NCBI GenBank assembly: GCA_964389375.1
Contig: CAYMDP010000019.1
Span: 1-48,353 of the forward strand
DNA from: CAYMDP01 sp964389375
GTDB taxonomy: Bacteria > Bdellovibrionota > Bdellovibrionia > Bdellovibrionales > UBA1609
DNA: 48,353 nucleotides
Reading direction: 5' to 3'
Under the pieces are notes generated by a model. The model was not told the origin of the DNA. It worked only from the letters and a program-made list of their open reading frames with translations, and searched no databases. Shown here in pieces: positions 24,867 to 34,205 of this stretch (positions are counted from its first letter, which is position 1; every line of letters begins with the position of its first letter). The position numbers were made by a program, and so were the translations under genes.

Positions 24867-26873
24867 TTACATCATATTCATAGGATCGACATCAACCTGC
24901 ACTTTGGTCCCAGCGGGGATCCATTTTTGATCTCCCATAAAGGGTCTCAAAAAACGGGATAAAACTTGGGCGGTCTTAGATTTAATTAGAACCTGAAAGC
25001 GGAATTGACCTCGAAGCTTTGATAAGGGGGCCGGGCTCGGCCCTAAAATCTGAAGCTCTTCTGAAAGTTGAAGCTTTTCGAGTAATTGGTTCGCTCTAGA
25101 GCGAGCGAGTTTGGCACAATCTAGACTCTTGTCAAAATCGAGCCCCTGAATTCTTAACATCGCTAGCCGACCGAAAGGGGGGTAGCCCAAAGGCTCTCTA
25201 AGCCCCAGTTCTTCGTTTGCGAAGCTTTCAAAATCCTTTTGCTGAGTATAAACGATGCTTGGATGGTCTGGGTTATAAGTTTGAATAATTACTCGACCCG
25301 GCTTTTCGGAGTGTCGACCCGATCGCCCACTCATCTGGGTTAAAAGCTGAAAACTTCTTTCGGAAGCCCGGAAATCTGGAAGATGAAAACCGACATCAGC
25401 CAGAACCAAGCCCACAAGTGTGAGTCCAGGAAAATCAAGGCCCTTTGCGATCATCTGAGTTCCAATCAAAATGTCGACTTCGCGATGTTCCACTTTTCGG
25501 ATAAATTCTTCGAGCTGTTCGCGATTAGAAATTTCATCGCGATCCGCCCGAGCCAGTCGGGCTTCGGGAAATATTTTTGCTAACTCTTGCTCGATGGATT
25601 CGGTTCCAAGGCCGATGGCCTTCAGGATTCCGTCAGAGCAATCGGGACATTTTCCAGTCAAGGGCGCGGAGTATTCACAGTAGTGACAGACCAAATGACT
25701 TTTTCCGTGAAGAGTGAGTCCGATCGCGCAGTTAGGGCATTCATGGGTAAAACCACAGCTGTCACACAAGACAGTTTGTGCGACACCTCGTCGGTTTAAA
25801 AAAAGTGCGACTTGTTCTTTGCGCTGAAGAGTTTCGGTAATTTCTTGCTCTAAAAGAGCAGTTAACCAAAAGGGGCGGTCTTTTGGTTTATGATCCTTAA
25901 GATCAAGAACTGCAATTTCGGGAAGACTGCGATCTGAAACCCGGTGCTTCATCTGATGAAGCTGATATTTTTGATCCATCGCATTTTTCCAAGACTCTAA
26001 ACTTGGTGTTGCCGAGCCTAAGACAATCGGGCAATTGGATTGCTTCGCAAGCATGATCGCAGCGTCTCTGGCGTGGTACTTAAATTTTTCGTCTTGTTTA
26101 AAGCTGGGCTCGTGTTCTTCGTCGATAATTATTAATCCAAGGTTTTCGATGGGACAAAACAAAGCCGATCGTGCGCCGACTAAAATGGGGGTTCGTTTGT
26201 CGACAGCGGCCCACCATTGATTGGTTTTTTCACGCTCTGTCAGATGAGAGTGAATGACTGCGACCGAGTCCCCGAAGCGCGCAGAAAAGCGATGCAAAAG
26301 CTGTGGGGTCAAAGAGATTTCTGGAACCAAAACAATTCCTGTTTTTTTTTGTTCTAAACAATCCTGCAAAAGGCGCAAGTAGACTTCGGTTTTTCCGGAT
26401 CCGGTCACTCCGTGGAGAAGATGGACTTGAAAGTCCCAGTTTTTGCGAATGTCTTCGTAACATTTTCTCTGCTCGTCCATCAGGTTTAGAGGAGTAGAAG
26501 CTTCAACCGATTGTATCACCGGGGGCTTTTGAGTCTTATTTTGGCGACCCGTTTTTTTTAGTGGAGGAAAGGCAGAGGCAAAAACTTGTCCAATGGGGTG
26601 GCAATAGTATGCCGCAATCCATTCGAGCCACGAAACATAAGAATTGCTTAAGCGCGGCCGCTCGGGATGAACCGAAAAAATACTTTTTAGTTTATGAGGT
26701 CCGGGGGATTCGAGCTGTTCTAAAACAATGCCTTCGATCTTTCTGGATCCGCGGCCCAAGGGGACAAGGACCGAAGTTCCTCTCCCAATTTCTTGTTCAA
26801 CCTCTGAAAAAGAATAGGTCAAAGCCTCGGGAAGAGGGGCATTGACGGCAACTCTAAAATATCTTTCGCTCAT
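24867..26873 (-). CDS. priA: Primosomal protein N' (replication restart helicase PriA)
   Basis: A 668-residue superfamily 2 helicase that reloads the replisome at stalled forks. The Walker A motif is GVTGSGKTEVYL (about 155-166) and the DEAH-like box is IIDEEHEPSFKQD. Two zinc-binding clusters occur in the middle (CDSCGFTHECPNC and CHYCEYSAPLTGKCPDC). The QMIAKGLDFPG and MSGRSGRHSEKPGRV helicase motifs follow. It is a little shorter than E. coli PriA (732). Its ATG overlaps the stop of the upstream periplasmic protein gene by 4 bp. Confidence 0.95.
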   Translation of the reverse strand: MSERYFRVAVNAPLPEALTYSFSEVEQEIGRGTSVLVPLGRGSRKIEGIVLEQLESPGPHKLKSIFSVHPERPRLSNSYVSWLEWIAAYYCHPIGQVFASAFPPLKKTGRQNKTQKPPVIQSVEASTPLNLMDEQRKCYEDIRKNWDFQVHLLHGVTGSGKTEVYLRLLQDCLEQKKTGIVLVPEISLTPQLLHRFSARFGDSVAVIHSHLTEREKTNQWWAAVDKRTPILVGARSALFCPIENLGLIIIDEEHEPSFKQDEKFKYHARDAAIMLAKQSNCPIVLGSATPSLESWKNAMDQKYQLHQMKHRVSDRSLPEIAVLDLKDHKPKDRPFWLTALLEQEITETLQRKEQVALFLNRRGVAQTVLCDSCGFTHECPNCAIGLTLHGKSHLVCHYCEYSAPLTGKCPDCSDGILKAIGLGTESIEQELAKIFPEARLARADRDEISNREQLEEFIRKVEHREVDILIGTQMIAKGLDFPGLTLVGLVLADVGFHLPDFRASERSFQLLTQMSGRSGRHSEKPGRVIIQTYNPDHPSIVYTQQKDFESFANEELGLREPLGYPPFGRLAMLRIQGLDFDKSLDCAKLARSRANQLLEKLQLSEELQILGPSPAPLSKLRGQFRFQVLIKSKTAQVLSRFLRPFMGDQKWIPAGTKVQVDVDPMNMM

Positions 26874-27679
26874 CTGAACCGAGTATAGAATTCTTTAAGG
26901 ACTTCAATTTCTGGAAGTTCCTGAGAGGCTTTTTCAGTGCGGAATCGAGCAAGCTCTAAAAGTTGAGCTTTATCCTTTGAACGACCAAAAGACTGAACTT
27001 GATTGACTCGAACTTGAACAGAATATTTGTCCCAAGAAATAGTTTTATTGCGACCCAAATAAAGTGCGAGCGGGTAGCGAACATAATCATCGGCGCGAAT
27101 TGTAACTTGAGAGGGCAGGCGAAGTTTTCTAACTACAAATTGATCCTGCTCGACCCAAAGGCCCGCGGGCAATGTACTTTGCCCAGACTGAGCTGCGTCC
27201 CCGAAGGCATAGGCGATGCTTCCCCCCACTCGAGCTAAGCGCAATGAAGACTCACTGGCTTTGTTATCGATCATTTTCCATTCAGTTAGCCATTGGCGAA
27301 GATTTTTAGAATATCGAAAGTTAAAAAAATGTTCGAACCAATCCGAAGGCATACGGCCCGCTTTGGTCTGAGCCCCCTGACTGATGAAGCGTTGCTTTCC
27401 TTTGTATAAAGCCGAGTAATAAAAACGCCCCGCTAAGGGGCCGCGGCCCTCGGCCTTCAGCCTCAATGAATTTTCTCCGTCGACCAGCCAGGTTTCTCTA
27501 ACAGTGATGGGCTCGGGCTCGACTTGAAAAACCACATCTTGCTCGATCTCATAAACTCCCCGGCCGTGATTTTCTGCCGTTCGAGACATGATCATTTGAG
27601 CTTCGGGAATGTGAGCCCAACTTACATTTGCGCTTAAGATCAGACTGAAGATCAAAATGCTAAAAATACTTTGGCTCAT
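26870..27679 (-). CDS. Hypothetical periplasmic protein
   Basis: A 269-residue protein with a signal peptide (about 1-22, ending VSWA). The mature region has beta-strand periodicity with LPAGLWVEQDQFVVRKLRLP and an N-terminal QMIMSRTAENHGRGVYEIEQDV. This pattern is loosely similar to LolA/LolB-like or outer-membrane lipoprotein-sorting folds, but I cannot assign it. Both ends overlap neighbours by 4 bp (galU before, priA after), so all three genes are translationally coupled. Confidence 0.6.
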   Translation of the reverse strand: MSQSIFSILIFSLILSANVSWAHIPEAQMIMSRTAENHGRGVYEIEQDVVFQVEPEPITVRETWLVDGENSLRLKAEGRGPLAGRFYYSALYKGKQRFISQGAQTKAGRMPSDWFEHFFNFRYSKNLRQWLTEWKMIDNKASESSLRLARVGGSIAYAFGDAAQSGQSTLPAGLWVEQDQFVVRKLRLPSQVTIRADDYVRYPLALYLGRNKTISWDKYSVQVRVNQVQSFGRSKDKAQLLELARFRTEKASQELPEIEVLKEFYTRFR

Positions 27680-28560
27680 TTTAGTCGCTCTCCAAGTTGA
27701 GTGAGGTAGTTCGTCAGCTCAATTTTTAATTCTGGCCGCTCGAGGGCCAACTCGATATTTGCTTGAAGATAACCCAGTTGGCTGCCGGCATCGTATCTGC
27801 GCGCTTGCACTTGGGTTCCGATAAGACCTTCGTTTTGTGCCAGCATGGTCATGGCATCGGTCAATTGAATTTCAAAATTCTTACCGGGCTTAATCTTTTT
27901 AAGATATTCAAAAATCACCGGCTGAAAAACATAACGGCCGGGCAAAGCAAGCATGCTTGGCGCAGAATCTGCCGATGGCTTTTCAACCACAGAGGAGATT
28001 TCGAAGATATTTTTATCTGTCTCTTTGGCGTCAACAATTCCGTATTTATGAACTTCAGACTTGTGAACCGGCATTAAAGCCACTGCGGATTTTTCTGAGC
28101 GTGTGAAGAGGCTGCAAAGTTGCTCGGTCGCGGAAGGTGTTTTTGGCTCGTGGATCATCAACTCGTCGCCGAGCAAAACGGCGAAGGGGTTGTCCCCAAC
28201 CACGGCCTCGGCACACAAAACCGCATGCCCTAGTCCACGCGCTTCTTTTTGTCGGACACTGACGATTTGACACATTTTTTTAATCTGATGAAGACGCTCT
28301 AGCTGCACCAATTGGTTTGTTTTTTCTAAAGTTTGTTCAAGCTCATAAGAGGTATCAAAAAAATCTTCGATCGCTGTTTTTCCGCGTCCCGCGATGATGA
28401 CGATTGTTTCAATCCCAGACTGCACAATTTCTTCGACGTTATACAAAAGAATGGGTTTATCAACGATGGGGAGCATCTCTTTGGGTATCGTTTTCGTGGC
28501 CGGTAGAAAACGAGTTCCAAGACCTGCGGCGGGGATGACGGCGTACTTTACAGATTTCAT
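27676..28560 (-). CDS. galU: UTP-glucose-1-phosphate uridylyltransferase
   Basis: A 294-residue nucleotidyltransferase that makes UDP-glucose for envelope polysaccharide synthesis. The N-terminal signature PAAGLGTRFLPATKTIPKEM with the following LPIVDKP, the LLGDEL motif and KNFEIQLTDAMTML are diagnostic of GalU. The ATG at 28560 begins the conserved MKSVKYAVIPAAGLG. It is the first gene of a minus-strand unit divergent from the MBL-fold gene. The 190-bp intergenic stretch (28561-28750) shows no further feature. Confidence 0.94.
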   Translation of the reverse strand: MKSVKYAVIPAAGLGTRFLPATKTIPKEMLPIVDKPILLYNVEEIVQSGIETIVIIAGRGKTAIEDFFDTSYELEQTLEKTNQLVQLERLHQIKKMCQIVSVRQKEARGLGHAVLCAEAVVGDNPFAVLLGDELMIHEPKTPSATEQLCSLFTRSEKSAVALMPVHKSEVHKYGIVDAKETDKNIFEISSVVEKPSADSAPSMLALPGRYVFQPVIFEYLKKIKPGKNFEIQLTDAMTMLAQNEGLIGTQVQARRYDAGSQLGYLQANIELALERPELKIELTNYLTQLGERLK

Positions 28561-28750
28561 AGTCCAAGAAGAAAATCATATGGGGCGACAGATGGCAAGA
28601 ATGGGACCCCTAAGGAACAATGAGCCTTCGGGCCTAATGCGGCCTGGCGAAAGTTTTGCTCTGTGGTCTGGCTTATTGGGACGCCACTTGTTCTAAGATT
28701 TAAATAAAACTAGAATTAAAGATCTAACTCAACTTGGGGTCGAGCATCGA

Positions 28751-29713
28751 ATGAAGATTAAGCTTTGGGGGGTCAGGGGCTCTTTGCCTTGCCCAGATTT
28801 GCCACAGGATCTGAACGCCAGAAATTTGAAATTGCTTAAGGACTTCATCAGTCATGGCAAAGACCCGGAAACCTTTTTAAAAAGTGTTCCAAAAGGTCAT
28901 CACGAGGGCTTTGGTGGAAATACCTCTTGCGTCCAAGTCAGTTCAAAATCTGGAACCATCATCATTGATGCGGGCAGCGGGATTAAGAATCTAGGATCCC
29001 AGTTATTGGCCGGGCCACTTGGAAAAGGCCAGGGCGAAGCCCATATTTTTATGACCCATTTTCACTGGGATCATTTAATAGGCCTGCCATTTTTTACTCC
29101 GATATTTATTCCGGGAAACAAAATTAACTTCTACGGGGTCCAGCCCGATCTGGAAGAGGCCATCAAGTCTTTATTTCGTCGGCCCTTTTTTCCGGTCGAG
29201 TATAGCCAATTGGCCTCGAAGATTGTTTTTCATAAGCTAACACCTCGAAAAAAAATTGAATGTGAAGGGCTTTCGATTACGCCCTATCAACTGGACCATC
29301 CAGATCCTTGCTGGGGATATCGGGTCGAAGAAAACGGAAAGGCCTTTGCCTACTGTGTGGATACCGAGTGCACCCGAGCCACACCAGGAGAACTCGGAGA
29401 AGATCTTGCGCTTTATCAGGGCGCAGACGTGATGGTGTTTGATGCTCAATACACTTTGGCAGAGGTCTTGGATAAAGCAAATTGGGGCCACGCCGTTGCT
29501 AGCTTTGGCCTAGACATCGCCCTTAGAGAGAAAATTAAAAAAGTCGTCTTCGTCCATCATGACCCTTACGCGTCCATTGAAAGAATCTTTGCCGCGCAAG
29601 AACAGACGCGCTGGTATCATCAATTGCGAATCGATGAGGCCAGAGACTCGAGTAAGCAGCTTTTTGATGTCGACTGGGAGTTTGGGCAAGAAGGAATGGA
29701 GATCGATCTTTAA
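28751..29713 (+). CDS. MBL-fold metallo-hydrolase
   Basis: A 320-residue protein of the metallo-beta-lactamase superfamily. The metal motif is THFHWDHL (about 100-107), with IIIDAGSGI before it and a later HPDPCWGY and VDTECTR. Conserved late residues lie in FDAQYT, WGHA and VHHDP. The pattern is close to PhnP- and RNase Z-like branches (Lactamase_B_2), probably acting on a phosphodiester. The substrate is not assignable, and there is no signal peptide. The stop codon overlaps that of the convergent REC-PilZ gene (TTAA). Confidence 0.82.
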   Translation: MKIKLWGVRGSLPCPDLPQDLNARNLKLLKDFISHGKDPETFLKSVPKGHHEGFGGNTSCVQVSSKSGTIIIDAGSGIKNLGSQLLAGPLGKGQGEAHIFMTHFHWDHLIGLPFFTPIFIPGNKINFYGVQPDLEEAIKSLFRRPFFPVEYSQLASKIVFHKLTPRKKIECEGLSITPYQLDHPDPCWGYRVEENGKAFAYCVDTECTRATPGELGEDLALYQGADVMVFDAQYTLAEVLDKANWGHAVASFGLDIALREKIKKVVFVHHDPYASIERIFAAQEQTRWYHQLRIDEARDSSKQLFDVDWEFGQEGMEIDL

Positions 29714-30465
29714 ACGGCCTTAAGCTGCTGGCTTGCGGGCGATGGACTTGGGATAAAAGCTGGATCTTCAAGGCCGTCCATGATGCTTTGAAAAGTTTTA
29801 GACGACTCACCACTTAAGCTAACAATTTCAAATCCTGCCACAAGATGAGCTTTCTTTTTACTTGGTCTTTTCCATCTTAAAATTGCGACTCCTTCAACGA
29901 GGTGCTCACCAAGTTGAAGTTGGATATTCATAGCCTCATTTTCTTCGACAAGTTTTTGCGAGGTCTCGATATAAAAACCACCCCGTCCTAGACGGAAATT
30001 GCTTGTTTTTTGCTCGAGGGTCCAAGTCTTAATTGTTTCAACCAGTACGGTCTGTGGGTGAATCGTCGGCTGAGAAAATCTTTGAGTTTTTGGAAGAAGG
30101 GATTTTCGTATGACTTCAAGGAGAGTCTTTGCCCGAAAGGGTTTTGGCAAAAAGCCTTCAGCACCAAGGTGGAAAAAATCTTCCACATCGGGACGGTGAG
30201 AACCAGAGATAATGAAAAAATGTGGAAGGTCCACGCGCTTTGCTTTAATTTTTTGTAACAGCTCTACCCCAGTTCCACCGGGTAGATTAAAATCAGCAAC
30301 GACGACCTGAATTCGTGGATCGGATTCGATGATTTTAAATGCGGCATTGATATCTCCTGCGGTTAGGGATTCAAACCCAAACACAGAAAGATATGCGGAA
30401 AGACTTTTGGCGATCGCCAAGTCATCTTCCACAATTAAAATGATCGATTGCTTGATTTTATTCAT
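29710..30465 (-). CDS. Response regulator with REC and PilZ-like domains
   Basis: A 251-residue protein. The receiver domain (about 8-125) has the acidic pair in VEDD, the phosphorylatable Asp in VVADFNLPGG, the Ser in IISGS and the Lys in LPKPF. The C-terminal part (about 145-230) resembles a PilZ domain, with SNFRLGRGGFYIET. The first c-di-GMP contact motif (RxxxR) is not evident, and the usual (D/N)xSxxG reads N-F-R-L-G-R-G-G. It may therefore not bind c-di-GMP normally. No partner kinase is adjacent. Confidence 0.78.
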   Translation of the reverse strand: MNKIKQSIILIVEDDLAIAKSLSAYLSVFGFESLTAGDINAAFKIIESDPRIQVVVADFNLPGGTGVELLQKIKAKRVDLPHFFIISGSHRPDVEDFFHLGAEGFLPKPFRAKTLLEVIRKSLLPKTQRFSQPTIHPQTVLVETIKTWTLEQKTSNFRLGRGGFYIETSQKLVEENEAMNIQLQLGEHLVEGVAILRWKRPSKKKAHLVAGFEIVSLSGESSKTFQSIMDGLEDPAFIPSPSPASQQLKAV

Positions 30466-30708
30466 TCATGTTTCTCTAAAAACTATTCGGAATCGGCTGG
30501 TGTGAAATCAATGATTTCGGGGGCTTTGCCTTAAATCCTCACTTAAGGTCCAGAAGCCAGTCTGACAGAAACTCTTGTAGCCGGGCCAGCGTAAGCTCGG
30601 CCGAAGTCCATATATCAAAGAAATGCCCAGTAGTTATGAATATTTAAGTCGATTGCTTTAGTTCAAGGCGCAACAATCCGATACGTCTTAAAAGGAGAAT
30701 TCAGGGGG

Positions 30709-31896
30709 ATGAATCTGAAGGTTGCATCTATATTGATCGCACTTGTTTTAGGTATTGTTCTGTTTTTTCAGAACTGTGCGGAGCCCTTACAACTCGCCTC
30801 GGAAGACGCCCTTAGCTACAATAACCAACTGCCTTTTGCATACGATACGAAGATAGATACCTTGGCTTATATGTCTTGTTCATCGTCCGAGCGAAGAGAG
30901 CTTGATAATCGCGGAGTTTTTTCGTTTCGAGTGGGCGCCTATGCCGATGGAAGCGGCTTGGCTTTAAGCGAAGGCTTTAAACAAACCACCCAAAATTTTA
31001 GACCGACACAAATCGCTGCAGCTCTTCAAGAAAGTGCCAGAAACAAGGACGCGGTTTTGCAGCTTTCGATGCGTTTAATAAATGATTTTTCTGTGATCAT
31101 GACCAATTCTCCTTCGGCCGCCGTTCGAAATAAAGATTACTGGAACATTTTGGCTCCACTGGATAGTCAAGAAGTTGCTTTAAGCCTTGGGGCATTAGAA
31201 GAAGGGCAACGCCTTAATTATCTTCAGGGGCACCCGACGGCAAGCGAGCGTTTTCTTGAGGGCTCGATCAGTTTTTGGGACGAAGGTGAAGCACGGGCAA
31301 GTTCTGTTCGCGAACGACTTCAAAACGAAGCTTACCTTACAATGACTTACTCGGATGCCACCAGTGATGCGGCGATTGTAAGATCCCCAACAGCCGGAGA
31401 TTATAAGACGGCCTACGGAAAAGGATATAAGGTTAGCTTTAGAGTTCCATCTGGAGGCGCGGCATCGGTTCGAAATGCCCTTAACGAAGTTCGAGAAGTC
31501 GACCTCGAGACCGGACGCATGACCGGAGCAGATCTTGGGACCTGGGACTGCCCTGGAAATGGAGCCTACACCTTTAGAATCGTAAAAAACTTGGCTGCGG
31601 ACTTAACAGCAAGCGGTTGTCGCGCCATTCCGGATCCGGCTCCAAATATCTTGGCTGGGAATGCAATTTTAAAAGACCGTCTTGAAGTCATTCGAAGAGT
31701 TCTTCGCACCGAGTATTGGTGGGTCGATATCGAAAGAAACTGTGTGATCCCCAAAGACCCTAGAGCTTCTTGTTATGGCCCTAGAGAAACCGTGGATTAC
31801 ACTGCGAATAGTGCCACTTGTATTGCGGGAGTTCACAACAACGGTGTGGCTCCGCACGCTTGCCCTCACTTTGTCAGTGTTTGCGTTCGTAAATAG
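30709..31896 (+). CDS. Hypothetical lipoprotein
   Basis: A 395-residue protein with a signal peptide ending in the lipobox FQNC (Cys23). The FFQNC form is frequent in Bdellovibrio lipoproteins. The mature region is rich in Ala/Ser/Asn. Six or more cysteines lie toward the C-terminus (RETVDYTANSATCIAGVHNN, then HACPHFVSVCVRK), suggesting disulfides in the periplasm or at the surface. No family was recognised. AGGAG lies 12 nt before the ATG. The 243-bp stretch upstream (30466-30708) carries no other gene. Confidence 0.7.
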   Translation: MNLKVASILIALVLGIVLFFQNCAEPLQLASEDALSYNNQLPFAYDTKIDTLAYMSCSSSERRELDNRGVFSFRVGAYADGSGLALSEGFKQTTQNFRPTQIAAALQESARNKDAVLQLSMRLINDFSVIMTNSPSAAVRNKDYWNILAPLDSQEVALSLGALEEGQRLNYLQGHPTASERFLEGSISFWDEGEARASSVRERLQNEAYLTMTYSDATSDAAIVRSPTAGDYKTAYGKGYKVSFRVPSGGAASVRNALNEVREVDLETGRMTGADLGTWDCPGNGAYTFRIVKNLAADLTASGCRAIPDPAPNILAGNAILKDRLEVIRRVLRTEYWWVDIERNCVIPKDPRASCYGPRETVDYTANSATCIAGVHNNGVAPHACPHFVSVCVRK

Positions 31897-31940
31897 ACGA
31901 TGACTCCATCCCTATTCTCATAAAATTTAATAAACCGAAA

Positions 31941-33173
31941 TTACAAAGAACGAGAATCTTTCTCGAGAGAAGCTCTCTCTGTGCGGATTAATGCCTTTTG
32001 ATTATAGGGGTAGCTTTTGATGTAACGGGCGGGGTCCACATAGCGGCCGTGCTTCTTCACGGCAAAGTGAAGATGAGGCTTTGTGCAATAACCCGTGCAC
32101 CCAATTGTCCCAAGTAACTGTCCATCACGAACCCGAAGGCCAGATCTTAGATTGTTTGCGATCGTGTGTAAGTGGTTATAAAAAGTTTCGATTCCGCCAC
32201 TGTGGCGAACAACCACAAAATTTCCGGCCGCACGGTTACGCCCCATTCGAACAATCGTTCCAGAGCGAGCAGAAAAAACCGATTCACCTTGAGGAAGTTC
32301 AAAATCGATTCCCATATGTGCAATCGTACGCCTTCGAATCGGATGAAAGCGGCGAGGCGAAAACTCACTAGAAATTCTCATGTAACTGACCGGGGAATAT
32401 AATGGACGCTGAGCATGGGGGTTGAATGCGTCAATAAAACTTCCCCCTCTCTCGTCTGAGTCTGCCGAGAAGGCCACGAAATGTCGGCTTTCGACTTTTC
32501 CATTGATCTGCAGCTGCGTTTGAGTCACCTCTCCGTAGCCGATAAAATAATTTCCGTCGTATTTCTCTTCAAATGTTAAGGAAAAAACGGCCCCACGCTG
32601 AACAGTCTTTCGAAGGTTATAATCCAGCTTGTAGGCATCCATAAAGCGCATAGCGACCCAGTCGTTGTTTACCTTTGACTTAATGCTGGCCAAGATTGAA
32701 CCGACGACTTTTCCCTGAACGGTTCGAAGTTTCACGGCTAAAGGCATCTCAGTTTCAAAGGCGCCGGCTTCATCATGGTCTCGCCAAAACACATAACTTG
32801 TATCCGAGGGAAGCGAGAAAAATCGTAATTCAGCGAATCGACCATCCAGACCCTTAGAGACTTTATATTTTTGGCCAATAGAAAGTGTGAATTTTTTGGG
32901 CAAAACACCTTCGCCCAATACAAGGTTAACCTGGGATTGTCTAAACCCGCTGTCTTTAAGAATAGATGTTACAGTTTCTCCGGCCCGAACAGACTTGAAT
33001 TTAGCTTTGCTCTTTGAGACCTTCTCGAAGTGCTGCTTAGGCACGATATCTAGGCGAGGGGTCGAGCTCGAGGCCTGTGGTCCGAAGACGGTTAAAAGTA
33101 GCAAGGGGAGAAGAGAAACAATGCTGGTCGTAAACTTACTAGGCAAAATGGGCCTCATTTTGGTGTTGTGCAT
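31941..33173 (-). CDS. M23 family murein endopeptidase
   Basis: A 410-residue secreted peptidase with an N-terminal signal peptide. The SVRAGETVTSILKDSGF stretch (about 58-76) resembles an opacity-associated/LysM-like region. The M23 (LytM/NlpD/MepM) domain follows, with the first metal His and Asp in AHMGIDFELP and the third ligand in PHLHFAVKK. It resembles the MepM type and should cut peptide crosslinks in peptidoglycan. I list the ATG at 33173; an ATG at 33158 is equally possible, and neither has a good ribosome-binding site. The 5' end overlaps the divergent outer-membrane gene. Confidence 0.88.
   Translation of the reverse strand: MHNTKMRPILPSKFTTSIVSLLPLLLLTVFGPQASSSTPRLDIVPKQHFEKVSKSKAKFKSVRAGETVTSILKDSGFRQSQVNLVLGEGVLPKKFTLSIGQKYKVSKGLDGRFAELRFFSLPSDTSYVFWRDHDEAGAFETEMPLAVKLRTVQGKVVGSILASIKSKVNNDWVAMRFMDAYKLDYNLRKTVQRGAVFSLTFEEKYDGNYFIGYGEVTQTQLQINGKVESRHFVAFSADSDERGGSFIDAFNPHAQRPLYSPVSYMRISSEFSPRRFHPIRRRTIAHMGIDFELPQGESVFSARSGTIVRMGRNRAAGNFVVVRHSGGIETFYNHLHTIANNLRSGLRVRDGQLLGTIGCTGYCTKPHLHFAVKKHGRYVDPARYIKSYPYNQKALIRTERASLEKDSRSL
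31951..31965 (-). terminator. Possible terminator hairpin inside the 3' end of the M23 gene
   Basis: A perfect 6-bp stem (CGAGAA 31951-31956, TTCTCG 31960-31965) with a 3-nt loop sits over the last codons of the minus-strand gene. On that strand it is followed by the T-rich TTCTTTGTAATTT. It is weak and could be chance. Confidence 0.3.
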
Positions 33174-34020
33174 CAGTCAGTTGTGGATCGAGCATACAAT
33201 AAATAGGGCCGAGGCCCAATATTTTAATGCCTCTTCAAGCCAGGCCTTGGGCGGAACTGGACGAGGGTCCGTATCGGCAACGACCGGATATCTGATGAAT
33301 CCTTCAGCAGTTGCCTTGGCTTCAAGTTTTGAGCTGGATGTTTATTATCGCGATGGGGAGCTTGCCGAAAAGACCCGAGAAAATTTTTTAGGGATCACGA
33401 TCTTGGATAATAGCCTTGATGTCGTTCTTCCCGGGGCTTTAACTTACCTTCAGGGGCGACGCACCTTTAAAGATCTTCCCAGTGTTGATGAGCAGTTCAT
33501 TCAAGCAAGCCTCGGAAAATTCTATAGCAACAACTTATCCTTCGGCTTCGGAATCGTTCGACTTTCTCAAGAGGTCGAAACCGGCGAAAAATTCATGCAG
33601 TGGGACGGTATTCTTGGGGCCGCTTACCACATTAGCAGTTCGGCCTCGGTCGGTTTAAGCTATTCTTATTTTGCAAACCCAGCTTCAAAAATTCCAGTGC
33701 ACCTGCGACTGGCTCCGACAGTGGGCCTCGGTCTTCGATATAACTTTAAGCAGGTTGTAGAGGGCCGCCTTGATATCAGTCGGCAAGAAAAAGATAATCC
33801 CGATAAAAAGGGAGTTATCGGCCTAGGAGTCGAAACCTATGCCTCAAAATTTCTGCATTTGATGATCGGGGGCAAGTGGGATGACTATAATCAACGTCGC
33901 TTCGTCACCACCGGCTTAAGCTTTAAGGGTCCGAAATTACAGGTGACTTATAGCTTTGAGAAGAATATCGATCTGACCCGGGCAGCGGTGCATGGCGTTG
34001 ACATCCGAATGCCCTTTTGA
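33121..34020 (+). CDS. Outer-membrane protein, probable beta-barrel
   Basis: About 299 residues with a signal peptide (about 1-33, ending INRAEAQ). The body has alternating hydrophobic beta-strand segments and ends in DIRMPF, a C-terminal Phe as in BAM-dependent barrels. A PorV/FadL-like look (GGTGRGSVSATTGYLMNPSA) is visible, with the early Asn-Pro-Ala. I chose the ATG at 33121 because GGGGAG lies about 10 nt before it; the open frame extends upstream to 32887, but only antisense to the M23 gene. The function is unknown. Confidence 0.75.
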   Translation: MLVVNLLGKMGLILVLCISQLWIEHTINRAEAQYFNASSSQALGGTGRGSVSATTGYLMNPSAVALASSFELDVYYRDGELAEKTRENFLGITILDNSLDVVLPGALTYLQGRRTFKDLPSVDEQFIQASLGKFYSNNLSFGFGIVRLSQEVETGEKFMQWDGILGAAYHISSSASVGLSYSYFANPASKIPVHLRLAPTVGLGLRYNFKQVVEGRLDISRQEKDNPDKKGVIGLGVETYASKFLHLMIGGKWDDYNQRRFVTTGLSFKGPKLQVTYSFEKNIDLTRAAVHGVDIRMPF

Positions 34021-34058
34021 TAGGCCATGGGGTTTAAGAAAGACCAGGAGTTGAAAAC

Positions 34059-34199
34059 ATGGCATCGGCAACCCAGAAAACAGAAACAATCCGCAAAAAG
34101 AAATTGGCTGGAAAAGGCAAAAAGCGCAAAGCCAAACTAAGAAGCAAGGGCTCTACAAAGTCTGCTTCTCAACTTTTTGGTTCATCAGAAAAAGCCTAA
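34059..34199 (+). CDS. Small very basic protein (46 residues)
   Basis: A short reading frame of 46 codons plus TAA, with AGGAG 8 nt before the ATG. The protein is strongly basic, with Lys/Arg about one third (IRKKKLAGKGKKRKAKLRSK), and has a less charged tail ending LFGSSEKA. It has no Cys and no signal peptide. A nucleic-acid-binding or ribosome-associated role is plausible but not shown. It lies 38 bp after the outer-membrane protein gene and 6 bp before the long inverted repeat. Confidence 0.6.
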   Translation: MASATQKTETIRKKKLAGKGKKRKAKLRSKGSTKSASQLFGSSEKA

Positions 34200-34205
34200 G
34201 CCGAC

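Noticed and set aside
30657..30684. FliA-like promoter (TTTAGTTC-N12-TCCGATAC) before the 30709 lipoprotein
   Set aside because: Only part of the consensus is matched and the spacer is one base too long, so this is too weak to report as a feature.
32887..33120. Upstream extension of the outer-membrane protein frame
   Set aside because: It is antisense to the M23 gene and the signal peptide begins at 33121.
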